A DNA stretch of 64,000 bases from positions 1 through 64,000 of the forward strand of contig CAYXHZ010000011.1 in the NCBI GenBank assembly GCA_964465065.1. Reading direction: 5' to 3'. The stretch is from CAYMND01 sp964465065 (GTDB taxonomy: Bacteria; Acidobacteriota; Aminicenantia; UBA2199). The notes below the pieces were generated by a model. The model was not told the DNA's origin. It was given only the letters and a program-made list of their open reading frames with translations, and ran no database searches. Positions 1 to 10,654 of this stretch are shown piece by piece (position 1 is the first letter of the stretch; the number at the start of each line of letters is the position of its first letter). Position numbers and translations under genes: made by a program.

Positions 1-5
1 AACGA

Positions 6-34
6 TTGACTTACCTATTTCTCCACCGTACCAT
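6..34 (+). promoter_or_regulatory. Sigma-70-type promoter for the first gene
   Basis: TTGACT at 6-11 and TACCAT at 29-34 are separated by 17 bases. The ATG at 41 lies six bases past the -10 box and has no purine-rich Shine-Dalgarno site before it, so transcription would begin at or beside the start codon. The reading frame is open to the left edge, so a start outside the window cannot be excluded. Confidence 0.45.
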
Positions 35-40
35 GTATCC

Positions 41-799
41 ATGCCGCAAAATTTGCAAGGTCGGAGCCGCCATTTTTTCCCCGCTCTGAACCGCGGCCTG
101 TGGTTCGATCTGGGCATCCTGGCGGCCAACTGCTGGCTGGTGCCCGCCCTGACCGGCCTGGCGGAGAAAGACGGCCAGACGAATCCGGCCTACGCCGCGA
201 TTCTTCTGATTTCTATGGCCCTCAACAGCCTGGGGGCTTTCCTGAAACGGGCGCCGCTGCAAGCCCGACGGATGCGGTTCAAACCTCCGCCCGCCCCGCT
301 GTGGGCCCTGATCGCCCTGTTCGTGCTGCTGATCATGCAGTTCGCCCTGTGGGTGCTGAGCGGCTCGCTGGCTCTGGGGCTTTTTGGGCAGGGAGGTGAA
401 CAAACCCGGGCCTCGATTCTGCCGCTGCTGGCGGTGCTGGGTCTGTCCGTCCTGCCGCTGGGACTGACCATCCGCGCCCTGCTGCCCGTGGCGACAGGCC
501 TGGATCCGCTAAACGGTCCATTGCTGGCCCGCCGGGAAGCTCTGGCCGATACGGCTCTGTACCTTTCCGCCGTCGTGTCCCTGTCCATCTGGGACGGCAT
601 GGTCATGGCCGATCTGGCCGGGCACGGGCCGTACCACTGGGCGGCCGGTCTGTTGCTCATGATTCTGATCACGGTTCCGTACGCCATGTTTTACGCCGCG
701 CCGAGGATTCTGTTGCTGGCGGAAGATTACCGGAGCAAGGCCACCTGGCTGCGTCTGGCGGTCGTCATGATGCCGCTGAGCATCCGCCTGTTGCTCTGA
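41..799 (+). CDS. Polytopic membrane protein of unknown function
   Basis: The 252-residue product has about seven hydrophobic segments, near residues 18-40, 50-67, 88-117, 124-150, 170-190, 200-228 and 233-252, so it is an inner-membrane protein. I do not recognise a family. The loops carry Arg/Lys clusters consistent with cytoplasmic sides (for example around residues 69-82). The start at 41 was chosen because a promoter-like pair ends six bases upstream; there is no Shine-Dalgarno site, and the frame stays open to base 2, so a longer protein is possible. The next gene is convergent 74 bases away and gives no functional hint. Confidence 0.6.
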   Translation: MPQNLQGRSRHFFPALNRGLWFDLGILAANCWLVPALTGLAEKDGQTNPAYAAILLISMALNSLGAFLKRAPLQARRMRFKPPPAPLWALIALFVLLIMQFALWVLSGSLALGLFGQGGEQTRASILPLLAVLGLSVLPLGLTIRALLPVATGLDPLNGPLLARREALADTALYLSAVVSLSIWDGMVMADLAGHGPYHWAAGLLLMILITVPYAMFYAAPRILLLAEDYRSKATWLRLAVVMMPLSIRLLL

Positions 800-872
800 A
801 GGCTTTTCGGGCGCTGATGTAAGAAGAAACCACAGACTAAACCGATGGAGAGCCGAGCTGCCGTTCGGCGGA

Positions 873-2090
873 TTAGAAGCGGTAGGCGATGGACAGGCTG
901 GGGATGATCATCGAGGCCTGGTAGGTTCCCGGCCAGTACTGGGTTTCGCCGCTGGTCAATTGCGACTCTCCGCTCATGGGGACGACCACGGCGGCGTCGA
1001 TGACGATGTGGTTCAGGGTCAGGCTGGCGCCGAGGCTGACGCTCTGGCCGGCCAGAGAGAAAAGCAGCGGATGGCGGTCCTTCTCCGGGGTGGCCGACGG
1101 ACAGGTGGCCAAACCGGCGCGCAGCGCCAGACTGTCGCTGGCCTGGTATTCGGCGCCGATGCGCATCTGCAGGGTGGATTCCCAGTTCAGTTCCAGATCG
1201 TGGTTCCCGAAGATCTGAGTCCAGCCGGCATCGCCGAACTGACCCTCGAGGACAGCCAGCCCGCTCCAGCTGCTGGACAGAAAACTGGCCGCCAGGCGAA
1301 GTTTTTCGTTGAACTGGTAGGTGATGCCGCCGGCCAGACGGCTGGGCCCCTTGAACGGACGGGTCAGCGGGCTGCTGCCGCTCAGACCGATCTGGCTGGC
1401 GCCGGCCATGAGCGCCTCGCCCTGCAGATCCCAGCTGGCGGCGCTGCTGAAGGACAGTCCGGCGCTCAACTGCGGGGTCAACTGCAGCCGGATGCCGACG
1501 CAGAAACCGATGGCCGAATCGTCGCTGCTTTCCTCGTACTGCCCGGTACCGAACGGCAAGGCGTAGCCGAAATTCAGTTTATCCATGTTGACGGCCAGTC
1601 CCAGGGCTACTTTCTCGGAGACCGAGTAGGCGGCGGCCAATGAGATGCGCTTGAGTTGCAGGCTGCTGCGCCAGCTGTATACCGCTCCGGACAGGGAGGA
1701 CAGCTCCTCTCCGGGCCAGCTCAGGGTGTAGTCGCTGGGGACGCTGTACAGGGCGCCGACGATCAGTTTGTCATTGATCGGGTAGGCGGCCGCCAGGAAC
1801 GGGGAGCTGACGTGTTCGGACGGGGATTCCATCTCTGTCGTCGAGGAGCCGAGGGTCAACGTGGCCGAGCTGTTGGGGAACAATCCGCCCAGGTGGATCT
1901 GGCCGCGATTCAGCAGGGCCAGCCCGGCAGGATTGGACAGGATCGTTTCCGGACTGCCGTCATTGCACAGATCGGCTGCGGACATGCCGGCAAGGCGGGG
2001 TCCAAACAGGAAATGATCGGGACCGAAGCTGGCCGAGAGGGTCAGCGCGGCAGTCAGCAGCAGGATGAAAGGCAGCGCGAATCGGTTCAT
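873..2090 (-). CDS. FadL/OMPP1-type outer-membrane protein
   Basis: The 405-residue product starts with a signal peptide (residues 1-20, ending in LSA) followed by the pattern of the FadL/OmpP1 long-chain fatty-acid transport family: a mature N-terminus with GPRLAGMSAA and then ILSNPAGLALL, the NPAG hallmark of the hatch region. The remainder alternates hydrophobic and polar residues as expected for a 14-strand barrel and ends in an aromatic residue (AYRF). It is likely a channel for hydrophobic compounds in the outer membrane; the substrate cannot be read from sequence. The internal ATG at 2090 is preferred over a longer ORF because it is preceded by GAGGA at a suitable distance and begins the signal peptide. 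Confidence 0.8.
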   Translation of the reverse strand: MNRFALPFILLLTAALTLSASFGPDHFLFGPRLAGMSAADLCNDGSPETILSNPAGLALLNRGQIHLGGLFPNSSATLTLGSSTTEMESPSEHVSSPFLAAAYPINDKLIVGALYSVPSDYTLSWPGEELSSLSGAVYSWRSSLQLKRISLAAAYSVSEKVALGLAVNMDKLNFGYALPFGTGQYEESSDDSAIGFCVGIRLQLTPQLSAGLSFSSAASWDLQGEALMAGASQIGLSGSSPLTRPFKGPSRLAGGITYQFNEKLRLAASFLSSSWSGLAVLEGQFGDAGWTQIFGNHDLELNWESTLQMRIGAEYQASDSLALRAGLATCPSATPEKDRHPLLFSLAGQSVSLGASLTLNHIVIDAAVVVPMSGESQLTSGETQYWPGTYQASMIIPSLSIAYRF

Positions 2091-2127
2091 GGAAATCCTC
2101 CGCAGCAGGCAAGATTCTGAAAACTGG

Positions 2128-2136
2128 ATTATAGCA
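2128..2136 (-). promoter_or_regulatory. Extended -10 promoter of the FadL-like gene
   Basis: On the minus strand TATAAT (2128-2133) is preceded by TGC (2134-2136), an extended -10 element. The -35 position (2151-2156) reads CAGTCA and is poor. A start near 2121 gives a leader of about 31 bases that contains the Shine-Dalgarno site. Confidence 0.55.
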
Positions 2137-2170
2137 CACCCGTCTATTTTTGACTGCTTCCCGTCTCGGA

Positions 2171-2198
2171 TTGACAAAAGCGGTTTCTTCTGTTATCT
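2171..2198 (+). promoter_or_regulatory. Promoter of gpmI, placing the start codon at +1
   Basis: TTGACA (2171-2176), a 16-base spacer and TTATCT (2193-2198). The ATG at 2206 is seven bases past the -10 box. No Shine-Dalgarno site is visible, so the gpmI message is probably leaderless. Confidence 0.6.
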
Positions 2199-2205
2199 CA
2201 TGCCT

Positions 2206-3723
2206 ATGCCGCAGAAACCGATTTGCCTGATCATCCGTGACGGTTGGGGCCGAGGGCCCGAAAATTCCGCCAACGCTATCTGGTCGGCCGACACCCCCAA
2301 CGCCGACCGCTACGAAGCGAGCTGTCCGACCATACTGATCAAGACATCCGGTCTGGATGTCGGTCTGCCGCCCGATACCCAGGGCAACAGCGAGGTCGGT
2401 CATCTCAACATCGGCGCCGGGCGGGTTGTCTATCAAAGTCTGACCCGGATCGACAAGGAGATCGAGGAGGGACGTTTTTTCGAGAATCCGGCCCTCCGCC
2501 AGGCTATCGAGCTGAGCCGGCAACGAGGCAGCTGTCTGCACCTGACGGGGCTGGTCCAGGACGAAGGGGTTCACGCCATGAGCCGTCACGCCGTGGCCAT
2601 TCTGGAAATGTGCGCCCGGGCCGGTCAGAAACGGGTGCTGGTTCACGCCATCAGCGACGGTCGCGACACCCCGCCGCAATCGGCGAAAACCCATCTGAAC
2701 TGGTTGCAGACCGAAATCGACCGGGTGGGGGTCGGCCGTATCGCCAGCCTGGTCGGCCGGTATTACGCCATGGACCGCGACCAGCGCTGGGACAGGACCG
2801 AACTGGCCTACCGGCTGCTCATGCATGGCGAAGGTATCCAGGCCGCTGATTGGCGCGAGGCGGTGGATCAGGCCTATGCGGCAGGAGAAAACGACGAGTT
2901 CATCCGGCCGCGGCGAATGGATTTTTGCGGGATTGCGGATGACGACGTGTTCATTTTCTTCAATTTCCGTTTCGATCGTACCCGGCAGCTGACCCGGGCC
3001 ATGGTCGAAAGCGATTTCAGCGCCTTCCCGACCCGGAAGCATAATGTGCATTTCGTGGCCATGACCCACTACTACGACAACGGGAATTTCATCGAGGCCT
3101 TTCCCGAAATCAACTACGAAAACATTTTGGGCGAAGTGGTGGCCAAGGCCGGACTGACCCAGCTGCGCTGCAGCGAAACGGAAAAGTTCGCCCACGTCAC
3201 CTTTTTCTTCAACGCCCTGAAAAACGATCCCTTTCCGGGCGAGGAGCGCATCCTGGTCGACAGCCCCAAGGTGGCCACCTACGATTTGCAGCCGGAGATG
3301 AGCGCCAACGAGGTCTGCCAGCGTCTGCTGGCGGCCATCGAGCAGGGGCGGCACGAGCTGATCGTCTGCAACTTCGCCAACTGCGACATGGTGGGGCATA
3401 CCGGGGTCTACGAGGCGATCATCCAGGCGGTACAGACGGTCGACGCCTGCGTGGGCCGCGTGGTGGACGCGGTGCTGGCCCGAGGCGGAGCCGTGTTGCT
3501 GACCGCGGATCACGGCAACGCCGAACAGACCCGGCTGGAGGACGGCAGCCCGATGACCGCCCATACCCGAAATCCCGTCCCCCTGTCGCTCATCGGCGCC
3601 GCGGCGGGAGTGCGCCTGCGCCAGGACGGGCGCCTGTCCGATATCGCCCCGACCATCCTGGACTTGCTGGGCATCGCCCAGGCGCCGGAAATGACCGGGC
3701 AATCTCTGCTGATCCGAGGCTGA
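2206..3723 (+). CDS. gpmI: 2,3-Bisphosphoglycerate-independent phosphoglycerate mutase
   Basis: Interconverts 3-phosphoglycerate and 2-phosphoglycerate in glycolysis and gluconeogenesis, using two metal ions and a phosphoserine intermediate in the cytoplasm. The N-terminus carries RDGWG with Asp12, then TQGNSEVGH with the nucleophile Ser62, and the C-terminal half has TADHGNAE. With the start at 2206 the numbering Asp12/Ser62 equals that known for the Bacillus enzyme, and the 505-residue length is typical (about 510). An upstream in-frame ATG at 2200 lies one base after the -10 box and is less likely. It is followed by the MBL-fold gene after only 8 bases, so the two and xerD probably form one transcription unit. 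Confidence 0.95.
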   Translation: MPQKPICLIIRDGWGRGPENSANAIWSADTPNADRYEASCPTILIKTSGLDVGLPPDTQGNSEVGHLNIGAGRVVYQSLTRIDKEIEEGRFFENPALRQAIELSRQRGSCLHLTGLVQDEGVHAMSRHAVAILEMCARAGQKRVLVHAISDGRDTPPQSAKTHLNWLQTEIDRVGVGRIASLVGRYYAMDRDQRWDRTELAYRLLMHGEGIQAADWREAVDQAYAAGENDEFIRPRRMDFCGIADDDVFIFFNFRFDRTRQLTRAMVESDFSAFPTRKHNVHFVAMTHYYDNGNFIEAFPEINYENILGEVVAKAGLTQLRCSETEKFAHVTFFFNALKNDPFPGEERILVDSPKVATYDLQPEMSANEVCQRLLAAIEQGRHELIVCNFANCDMVGHTGVYEAIIQAVQTVDACVGRVVDAVLARGGAVLLTADHGNAEQTRLEDGSPMTAHTRNPVPLSLIGAAAGVRLRQDGRLSDIAPTILDLLGIAQAPEMTGQSLLIRG

Positions 3724-3731
3724 TCGGAAAT

Positions 3732-4349
3732 ATGCCCGTCCAAATAGAAGCCATTGAAGTCGGGCCTTTGCAGGCCAATTGCTACATAGTTTATGCCCCG
3801 GGCAGCCGCCGGGCGCTGCTGGTCGATCCAGGCGACGAAGCCTCGCGAATCCTGGCGCGCCTGGATTCTTTGGGTCTGGAGCTGGACGCGATCCTGCTGA
3901 CCCATGGCCATCTGGATCACTGGTCGGCCGCGCCGACCATCCTGCTGACCCTGCCGGTGCCGGTTTACATGCACGACGGCGACCGTTTTCTGATCGGTCA
4001 CGATGTCAACCGTGACCTGGCCGCCATGCTGGGCTGGCAGGATACCCGGCTGCGGACCGAACCGCTCGGAGCGGGACCTGTCTCACTGGCCGGTTTGGAT
4101 CTGAATATCCTCCACAGTCCGGGTCATTCGCCGGGCTCGGTCGTCGTCTGCCTCCAGGACTGCCTGCTGACCGGCGACACCCTGTTCGCCGGGGGTATCG
4201 GCCGCAGCGATCTGCCCGGCGGCAACGGCAAGGTATTGTTCGAATCGCTGCAGCGCCTGAAAACGTTTCCGCCGGCGACGCGCATCTATCCCGGGCACGG
4301 GGAGGCGAGCGAGCTGTCCCGGGAGGCGCGCTTCAATCCGTACTGGTGA
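3732..4349 (+). CDS. MBL-fold hydrolase, glyoxalase II-like
   Basis: A 205-residue metallo-beta-lactamase-fold protein with the metal motif THGHLDH at residues 57-63, further ligands in HSPGHSPGS near residue 127 and DTLFAGGIGRSD near 150, and the terminal histidine in YPGHGE. This is the layout of the small hydroxyacylglutathione hydrolase-like group, shorter than true GloB, which has an extra C-terminal domain. Likely a dinuclear zinc or iron thioesterase in the cytoplasm; the substrate is uncertain. The start follows the gpmI stop by eight bases and has a short CGGA upstream. Confidence 0.85.
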   Translation: MPVQIEAIEVGPLQANCYIVYAPGSRRALLVDPGDEASRILARLDSLGLELDAILLTHGHLDHWSAAPTILLTLPVPVYMHDGDRFLIGHDVNRDLAAMLGWQDTRLRTEPLGAGPVSLAGLDLNILHSPGHSPGSVVVCLQDCLLTGDTLFAGGIGRSDLPGGNGKVLFESLQRLKTFPPATRIYPGHGEASELSREARFNPYW

Positions 4350-4356
4350 CAGGCCG

Positions 4357-5253
4357 ATGGACGGTTGCGGCGGGCTGGCGTCCTGGATCGATCGCTACAT
4401 CGTTTTCATGGCCTACGAGAAGGGTTTGTCGGAAAACACCATCGTCTCCTACCGTCAGGGTCTGACTTTTTTCACCCGCTTTCTCGACGAGGGCGCGATC
4501 GGAGTCGAGCAGATCGACGAGGCGGTCTTGCTGTCCTTCCTCGGCACGCAGTCGCGTCTGGGGCTCAGCCCGACCAGCCAGTCCCACCGTTTGTCGGTAA
4601 TCAAGAATTTTCTGGCCTACCTGGTGTTCGAGGGGGTCTTGCCGCACAATCCGGCCAGTCTGGTCGAGTTCCCGAAGAAGTGGCACATCCTGCCCAAGTA
4701 CCTCAGTGTGGACGAGGTGGTCGCTCTGCTCGAGACGCCCGATACCACGACAAAAGCCGGGATTCGCGATCGGGCGATGCTGGAAACGCTCTACGCCAGC
4801 GGCCTGAGGATATCGGAACTGATTTCTCTGGCTCCGGACAACGTGCACGCTCAGGAGGAGTACCTGCGGATTATCGGCAAGGGTTCCAAGGAGCGGATCG
4901 TACCCATCGGCGCCAAGGCGCTGGGCTGGATCGCCCGTTACCAGAGCGAGGTGAGGCCGGCCTGGGCTCGCATGGCCACGCCGGAGATTTTCTTGAACCA
5001 GCGGGGCGGGCGACTGACTCGGCAGGGGGTGTGGAAGCTGATGCGTCACTACGGCCGCCTGATTGGAATCCCGGACCTGTCGCCGCACACCATGCGTCAT
5101 TCCTTCGCCACCCATCTGGTGGAACGTGGCGCCGACCTGCGCACGGTGCAGATGATGCTGGGGCACAGCAGTATCAATACGACTGAAATCTATACCCACA
5201 TGGGCGGGGAACGCATCCGTGCCGAATACCTGAAATGGCACCCCCGGGCTTAA
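4357..5253 (+). CDS. xerD: Tyrosine recombinase XerD
   Basis: Site-specific recombinase that, with XerC, resolves chromosome dimers at dif. The 298-residue protein has the N-terminal SAM-like core-binding domain (about 10-95) and the catalytic domain with all conserved residues: Arg in SGLRISELI, Lys in GKGSKERIVPI, HTMRH (His/Arg), GHSSINTT (His) and the nucleophilic Tyr in EIYTH. Length and motifs match XerD rather than a phage integrase. It follows the MBL-fold gene by seven bases and ends one base before the convergent lipoprotein gene. XerC is not in the window. Confidence 0.92.
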   Translation: MDGCGGLASWIDRYIVFMAYEKGLSENTIVSYRQGLTFFTRFLDEGAIGVEQIDEAVLLSFLGTQSRLGLSPTSQSHRLSVIKNFLAYLVFEGVLPHNPASLVEFPKKWHILPKYLSVDEVVALLETPDTTTKAGIRDRAMLETLYASGLRISELISLAPDNVHAQEEYLRIIGKGSKERIVPIGAKALGWIARYQSEVRPAWARMATPEIFLNQRGGRLTRQGVWKLMRHYGRLIGIPDLSPHTMRHSFATHLVERGADLRTVQMMLGHSSINTTEIYTHMGGERIRAEYLKWHPRA

Positions 5254-5254
5254 C

Positions 5255-5866
5255 TCAGTCGTCCTCGCGGGTGGCGGCCCAGGTGTAGGCGTCGCTGACG
5301 CCGGTCCGGGTCCAGGTGCCGGTCATGCTGCTGATGTCGCCTGTGAGAACGGTGTTGACCCCGTCGCTGTAGGTCATGGTCAGTTTCTTGCTCTCGGTGA
5401 TGATCCAGGTTCCGTAGCGGTTCTGGGTGTCGCTGAAGGCTCCGGTCTTGTCGCTGCCGCCGACGAATCTAAGTCTGAACGATTCCTGCGGACCACCGGA
5501 TTTGTTGTAAAGGGTGAAAGCCCACTGATCGCTGTGGTTGACGGTGTCGTTGCGGATGTCGAGCGGCCGCACCACAACCGTGCAATGGTTGTAGACGGTG
5601 ATGTCGCCGGAGGATGCGCCTGTCGAGCTGCCGTTCAGGAGCACGACTGGGTACAGATAGTTGGCGTTGAGCGGCGTGTAACTGTAGGCGACTTTTTCGA
5701 ATTCCGGGTAGGTGTAGGTCCCGGCGGCCGGTGTACCGGTGATGCCCTCGGCGATGGTGAAGGTCACGGTGTAATCCGGAGAAGACTTGATGCAGGAAAC
5801 AGTCAGCAGCATCGCGGCGGCCAGAATGCATGCGCCGGCGGACCTGAACCATCTATTGACAGGCAT
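5255..5866 (-). CDS. Predicted lipoprotein of unknown function
   Basis: A 203-residue protein with an N-terminal hydrophobic segment and lipobox LTVSC (Cys at about residue 25), so it should be lipid-anchored after signal peptidase II cleavage. The mature part is rich in Thr, Tyr and Ser and looks like an extracellular beta-sandwich domain; no catalytic motif was recognised. GGAGG lies seven bases before the ATG at 5866, and a promoter candidate sits just upstream, so it is probably transcribed alone although it lies downstream of menA on the same strand. Confidence 0.75.
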   Translation of the reverse strand: MPVNRWFRSAGACILAAAMLLTVSCIKSSPDYTVTFTIAEGITGTPAAGTYTYPEFEKVAYSYTPLNANYLYPVVLLNGSSTGASSGDITVYNHCTVVVRPLDIRNDTVNHSDQWAFTLYNKSGGPQESFRLRFVGGSDKTGAFSDTQNRYGTWIITESKKLTMTYSDGVNTVLTGDISSMTGTWTRTGVSDAYTWAATREDD

Positions 5867-5893
5867 GAGAAACCTCCGTGAGTCGTATCCACT

Positions 5894-5923
5894 CTTATAT
5901 CACAATCTCTTTCATCAAAGCAA
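5894..5923 (-). promoter_or_regulatory. Promoter of the lipoprotein gene
   Basis: Minus-strand TTGCTT (5918-5923), an 18-base spacer and TATAAG (5894-5899) preceded by TGA as an extended -10. It would give a leader of about 20 bases containing the GGAGG site. Confidence 0.45.
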
Positions 5924-5961
5924 GGTTCATGGATTCAGACGCCGGCTCGCCGGCCGCGGTT

Positions 5962-6923
5962 TCAGTTCCGCAAAAAATAATCCAGGAGCAGAGAGGCGGT
6001 GTAGAGAATCCCGAACAGCAGGTTGAGCTGTGCCGTGGCTCCGTCCAGGGTGACGAAATCGGCGGACCGGGCCGGTTCATGGCGCCGCCGGGCCCGGCGG
6101 TACAGACGGATGGCCAGGGGCAGGCAGAGCAGGGTCGACAGGGCGGCGGGGGGCACGGTCGGCAGATCCAGGAAGGCCGGCAGGGTTGTCAATGTCAGCA
6201 GGATGACGAATGGGGTGAAAATCAGCAGGCCGTAATAGCGCATGGCGCCCTGGTCGCCGAGACGGTTGGCGACGGTACGGACGCCGCCGGCCAGGTCGCT
6301 GCGGCTGTCCCGCCAGTTGTTGGCGTGCACGATGGCTACGATCAGCAGGGAAACGGGCAGCGACCAGACGATCGGCAGAAAAGAGAATTCCCGGGTCTGC
6401 ACCAGCCAGGAGCCCAGCGAGCCGAGCGCACCGAAGCCGAGAAAGACGGCCCCGTCGCCCAGACTGAGAAATTTGAGCGATTTCTTGTGGCCGTGGCTGT
6501 AAAACCAGCCCAGTGCGACACCGGCCAAGCCGATGGGGAGGAGTTTCCAGCTGGTCAGCCGGCAGATGGCGAGACCGACAGCCGATCCGGAGGCAAACAG
6601 GGTCATGACCGCCCGCCAGGCCTGCGGGACGGTGATCAGTCCCCGCACCAGGCCGCCGCTGACCGGGGTCACGGTCCGGTCCAGGCCGTTGCGGTAGTCG
6701 TGAATGTCGTTGAGGATGTTGGCGCCGGCCTGGAGCAGCACCATGGCCAGCAGCGACAGGGCAAACGTCAGCGCTTGAAAACTGTACGGGCTGCGGCCCA
6801 GGGCCATGACGGCGCCGAACAGCACCGGGATCAGGGCGGCGGAAAGCGAATAGGGCCGCGAACAGGTCCACCACTTGCGCCAGAAGCCCGGGCCAACGGG
6901 GCGACACGAGGGTGGCGGCCGGT

Positions 6924-6927
<4 letters not shown>
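5962..6927 (-). CDS. menA: MenA-type UbiA prenyltransferase
   Basis: Attaches a polyprenyl chain to 1,4-dihydroxy-2-naphthoate in menaquinone synthesis at the inner membrane. The 321-residue protein has the UbiA family Asp-rich motif NDIHDYRNGLD (residues 73-83) and a second acidic motif, NNWRDSRSDL (around 210), plus about eight membrane segments. This pattern fits MenA rather than UbiA of ubiquinone synthesis or heme farnesyltransferase, although the exact substrate is inferred. Its ATG overlaps the rpoD stop (ATGA at 6924-6927), so translation is coupled and it belongs to the dnaG-rpoD unit. No other men genes are in the window. Confidence 0.85.
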
Positions 6928-8795
<1,868 letters not shown>

Positions 8796-10592
8796 CTAGG
8801 ACCTCCTGACCGCTTCCGGGCTGGAGCGGGGTGTCGTATGGTTTTTGTCGCGTATCGTTTTGATGAATTGATTCTTGCGCTGCATCAGCTCGTGAATCTG
8901 CGGCTTGTTGCCGTTCTGTTCGGCCATATGGATCTGACGATTCAACAGCTCGATACGTTTCTTGTTGAGCCGTTCTACGAAAAGGAGCATGCAGTTTTCC
9001 AAGGTCTGTTCCGCGCACGGGCTGGTCGGTGTTGCGGCCGGCAGCTGCTCGGTCAGTCGCTGCACCAGTTGTCGGTCGGGTCCGTTCAGGCGCTCGATGA
9101 GTTGGCTGGTGAAGGCGATCGGGTCGGCAACGATGGCCTTGTCCTCGCCGCTGGATTGCAGCATGGTTTTCAAAATTTTTCCGATCGACAGGCTGGCCAG
9201 CAGGTCCTCTTCGAGGAGCGTCCGCAAGTCGGCGATCCGTTCTGGGGCGGCCAGCAGCGTTTTGAGAAAATCGGCCTCGGCCAGGGTGGGAACGGCGGGC
9301 GGCGGGTCGGCAGGCAACGGTTTCTGCCCGGCCGCAGAAGAGAACTGGCGATTGACTTCTTCGAAGGGGAGGTTGAAGAAGTCTTCGCATTTTCTGATCA
9401 GGTCGAGGCGGATCAGGCGGTCGTCGACCTTCTGCACGACGGGACCCAGAGTCTGCAGGGCCTTGCTTTTGGAAAGCGGATCAGCCAGATCGATGGATTC
9501 GGCCAGGCGCTGCAGCAGATAGCCGAACCCTTCCACACTCTGCTTGAGCTGTTCCCGGAACGCTTCCGGGCCTTTTTTCCTGACGAACTCGTCGGGGTCC
9601 TTGCCGGCATTGAGCTGAATCACCCGGGTGCTGACGTGGTGGGTCAGCAGTTTCTCGACCGCCGAAACGGTCGCTTTCTGTCCGGCGGCATCGCTGTCGT
9701 AACAGATGTAGACCTTGTCGGTGAAGCGCTTGATCAGGTAAGCCTGTTCGTCGGTCAGGGCCGTTCCCAGGCTGGCAACGGCATTGCGGATTCCGTACTG
9801 ATATAGGGCGATCTGGTCGAAATATCCTTCCACCAGAACCATGCATCCCTGCTCGCGGATCTGTTGCCGGACCAGGTTGAAGGCGAACAGGTGCTGCCCT
9901 TTCTTGTACAGCGGGGTTTCCGGAGAATTGATATATTTGGCGGGCTGATCGTCGAGAGCCCGGCCGCCGAAGGCCATCAGCTTGCCGTTCATGGACAGGA
10001 TGGGGACGATGATGCGGTTGCGGAAGCGGTCGTAGTAACTGCCCTGATCCGAGCTTACCAGCAAACCCATCTCGACGCCCTGACGGGCCGAAACGTTCTG
10101 TTTCTCCAGAAAAGTCCTCAGGCCGTCCCAGTGATTGGGAGCCAGGCCGATGGCGAAGGTGCGCATCGTCTCTTCGGAGATGCCGCGCCGGTCCAGGTAG
10201 TCGCGGGCCTGTTTGCCCTCCGGGCTGTCCCAGAGCTGCTGCTTGAAAAACTGTTGCGCCAGTTCATTGATCCGTTCGTACTGCTGGCCGGGCTCCTGGG
10301 GGCGCTTGCCGCTCGGGCTGAACGGCAAGTGGAAACGTTCGATCAGAAATTTGAGGGCTTGGGGGAAAGTAAGCCCTTCCTGCTGCTGGACCAGGGTGAA
10401 AATATCGCCGTAGGCATGACAGCCGTAGCAGGTGAATGTGCCCTTGTCGGGCATGACGTAAAACGACGGGGTTTTCTCGTGATGGAAGGGGCAGAGAGCT
10501 TTATAGTTTTTTCCGGATGGTTTCAGTTCCAGGTACAGCGATGCGACATCAACAATTGAAACCGCATTTTTTACCTGTTCTTTGATTTCCAT
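8796..10592 (-). CDS. dnaG: DNA primase DnaG
   Basis: Synthesises RNA primers at the replication fork. The 598-residue protein has the CHC2 zinc ribbon (Cys34, His37, Cys55, Cys58 in CPFHHEKTPSF and CYGC), the RNA polymerase core with TOPRIM motifs (VLVEGYFDQIAL near 250, CYDSDAAG near 295) and a C-terminal helicase-binding region. Length is normal. It is followed immediately by rpoD, and a barrel-protein gene lies 61 bases upstream on the same strand. No clear promoter or strong Shine-Dalgarno site was found right before it, so it may be transcribed from the promoter at 11222-11251. Confidence 0.96.
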   Translation of the reverse strand: MEIKEQVKNAVSIVDVASLYLELKPSGKNYKALCPFHHEKTPSFYVMPDKGTFTCYGCHAYGDIFTLVQQQEGLTFPQALKFLIERFHLPFSPSGKRPQEPGQQYERINELAQQFFKQQLWDSPEGKQARDYLDRRGISEETMRTFAIGLAPNHWDGLRTFLEKQNVSARQGVEMGLLVSSDQGSYYDRFRNRIIVPILSMNGKLMAFGGRALDDQPAKYINSPETPLYKKGQHLFAFNLVRQQIREQGCMVLVEGYFDQIALYQYGIRNAVASLGTALTDEQAYLIKRFTDKVYICYDSDAAGQKATVSAVEKLLTHHVSTRVIQLNAGKDPDEFVRKKGPEAFREQLKQSVEGFGYLLQRLAESIDLADPLSKSKALQTLGPVVQKVDDRLIRLDLIRKCEDFFNLPFEEVNRQFSSAAGQKPLPADPPPAVPTLAEADFLKTLLAAPERIADLRTLLEEDLLASLSIGKILKTMLQSSGEDKAIVADPIAFTSQLIERLNGPDRQLVQRLTEQLPAATPTSPCAEQTLENCMLLFVERLNKKRIELLNRQIHMAEQNGNKPQIHELMQRKNQFIKTIRDKNHTTPRSSPEAVRRS

Positions 10593-10625
10593 CTGCAGCT
10601 TTGTCCCGCATCTAGGTAATGATGT

Positions 10626-10654
10626 AGCGATCGTTGCCCTTTTTCAACGTCGCT
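10626..10654 (-). promoter_or_regulatory. Intergenic hairpin between the barrel gene and dnaG
   Basis: A near-perfect inverted repeat: 10626-10636 pairs with 10645-10654 to give ten base pairs with one bulged T (10631) and an eight-base loop. No U-run follows on the minus strand, so it is not a standard terminator. It could be a processing site or a partial attenuator between the barrel gene and dnaG; this role is inference. Confidence 0.4.

Noticed and set aside
1960..3702. 580-codon minus-strand ORF opposite gpmI
   Set aside because: gpmI is certain; the opposite frame is rich in His, Gly and Gln as expected for a shadow.
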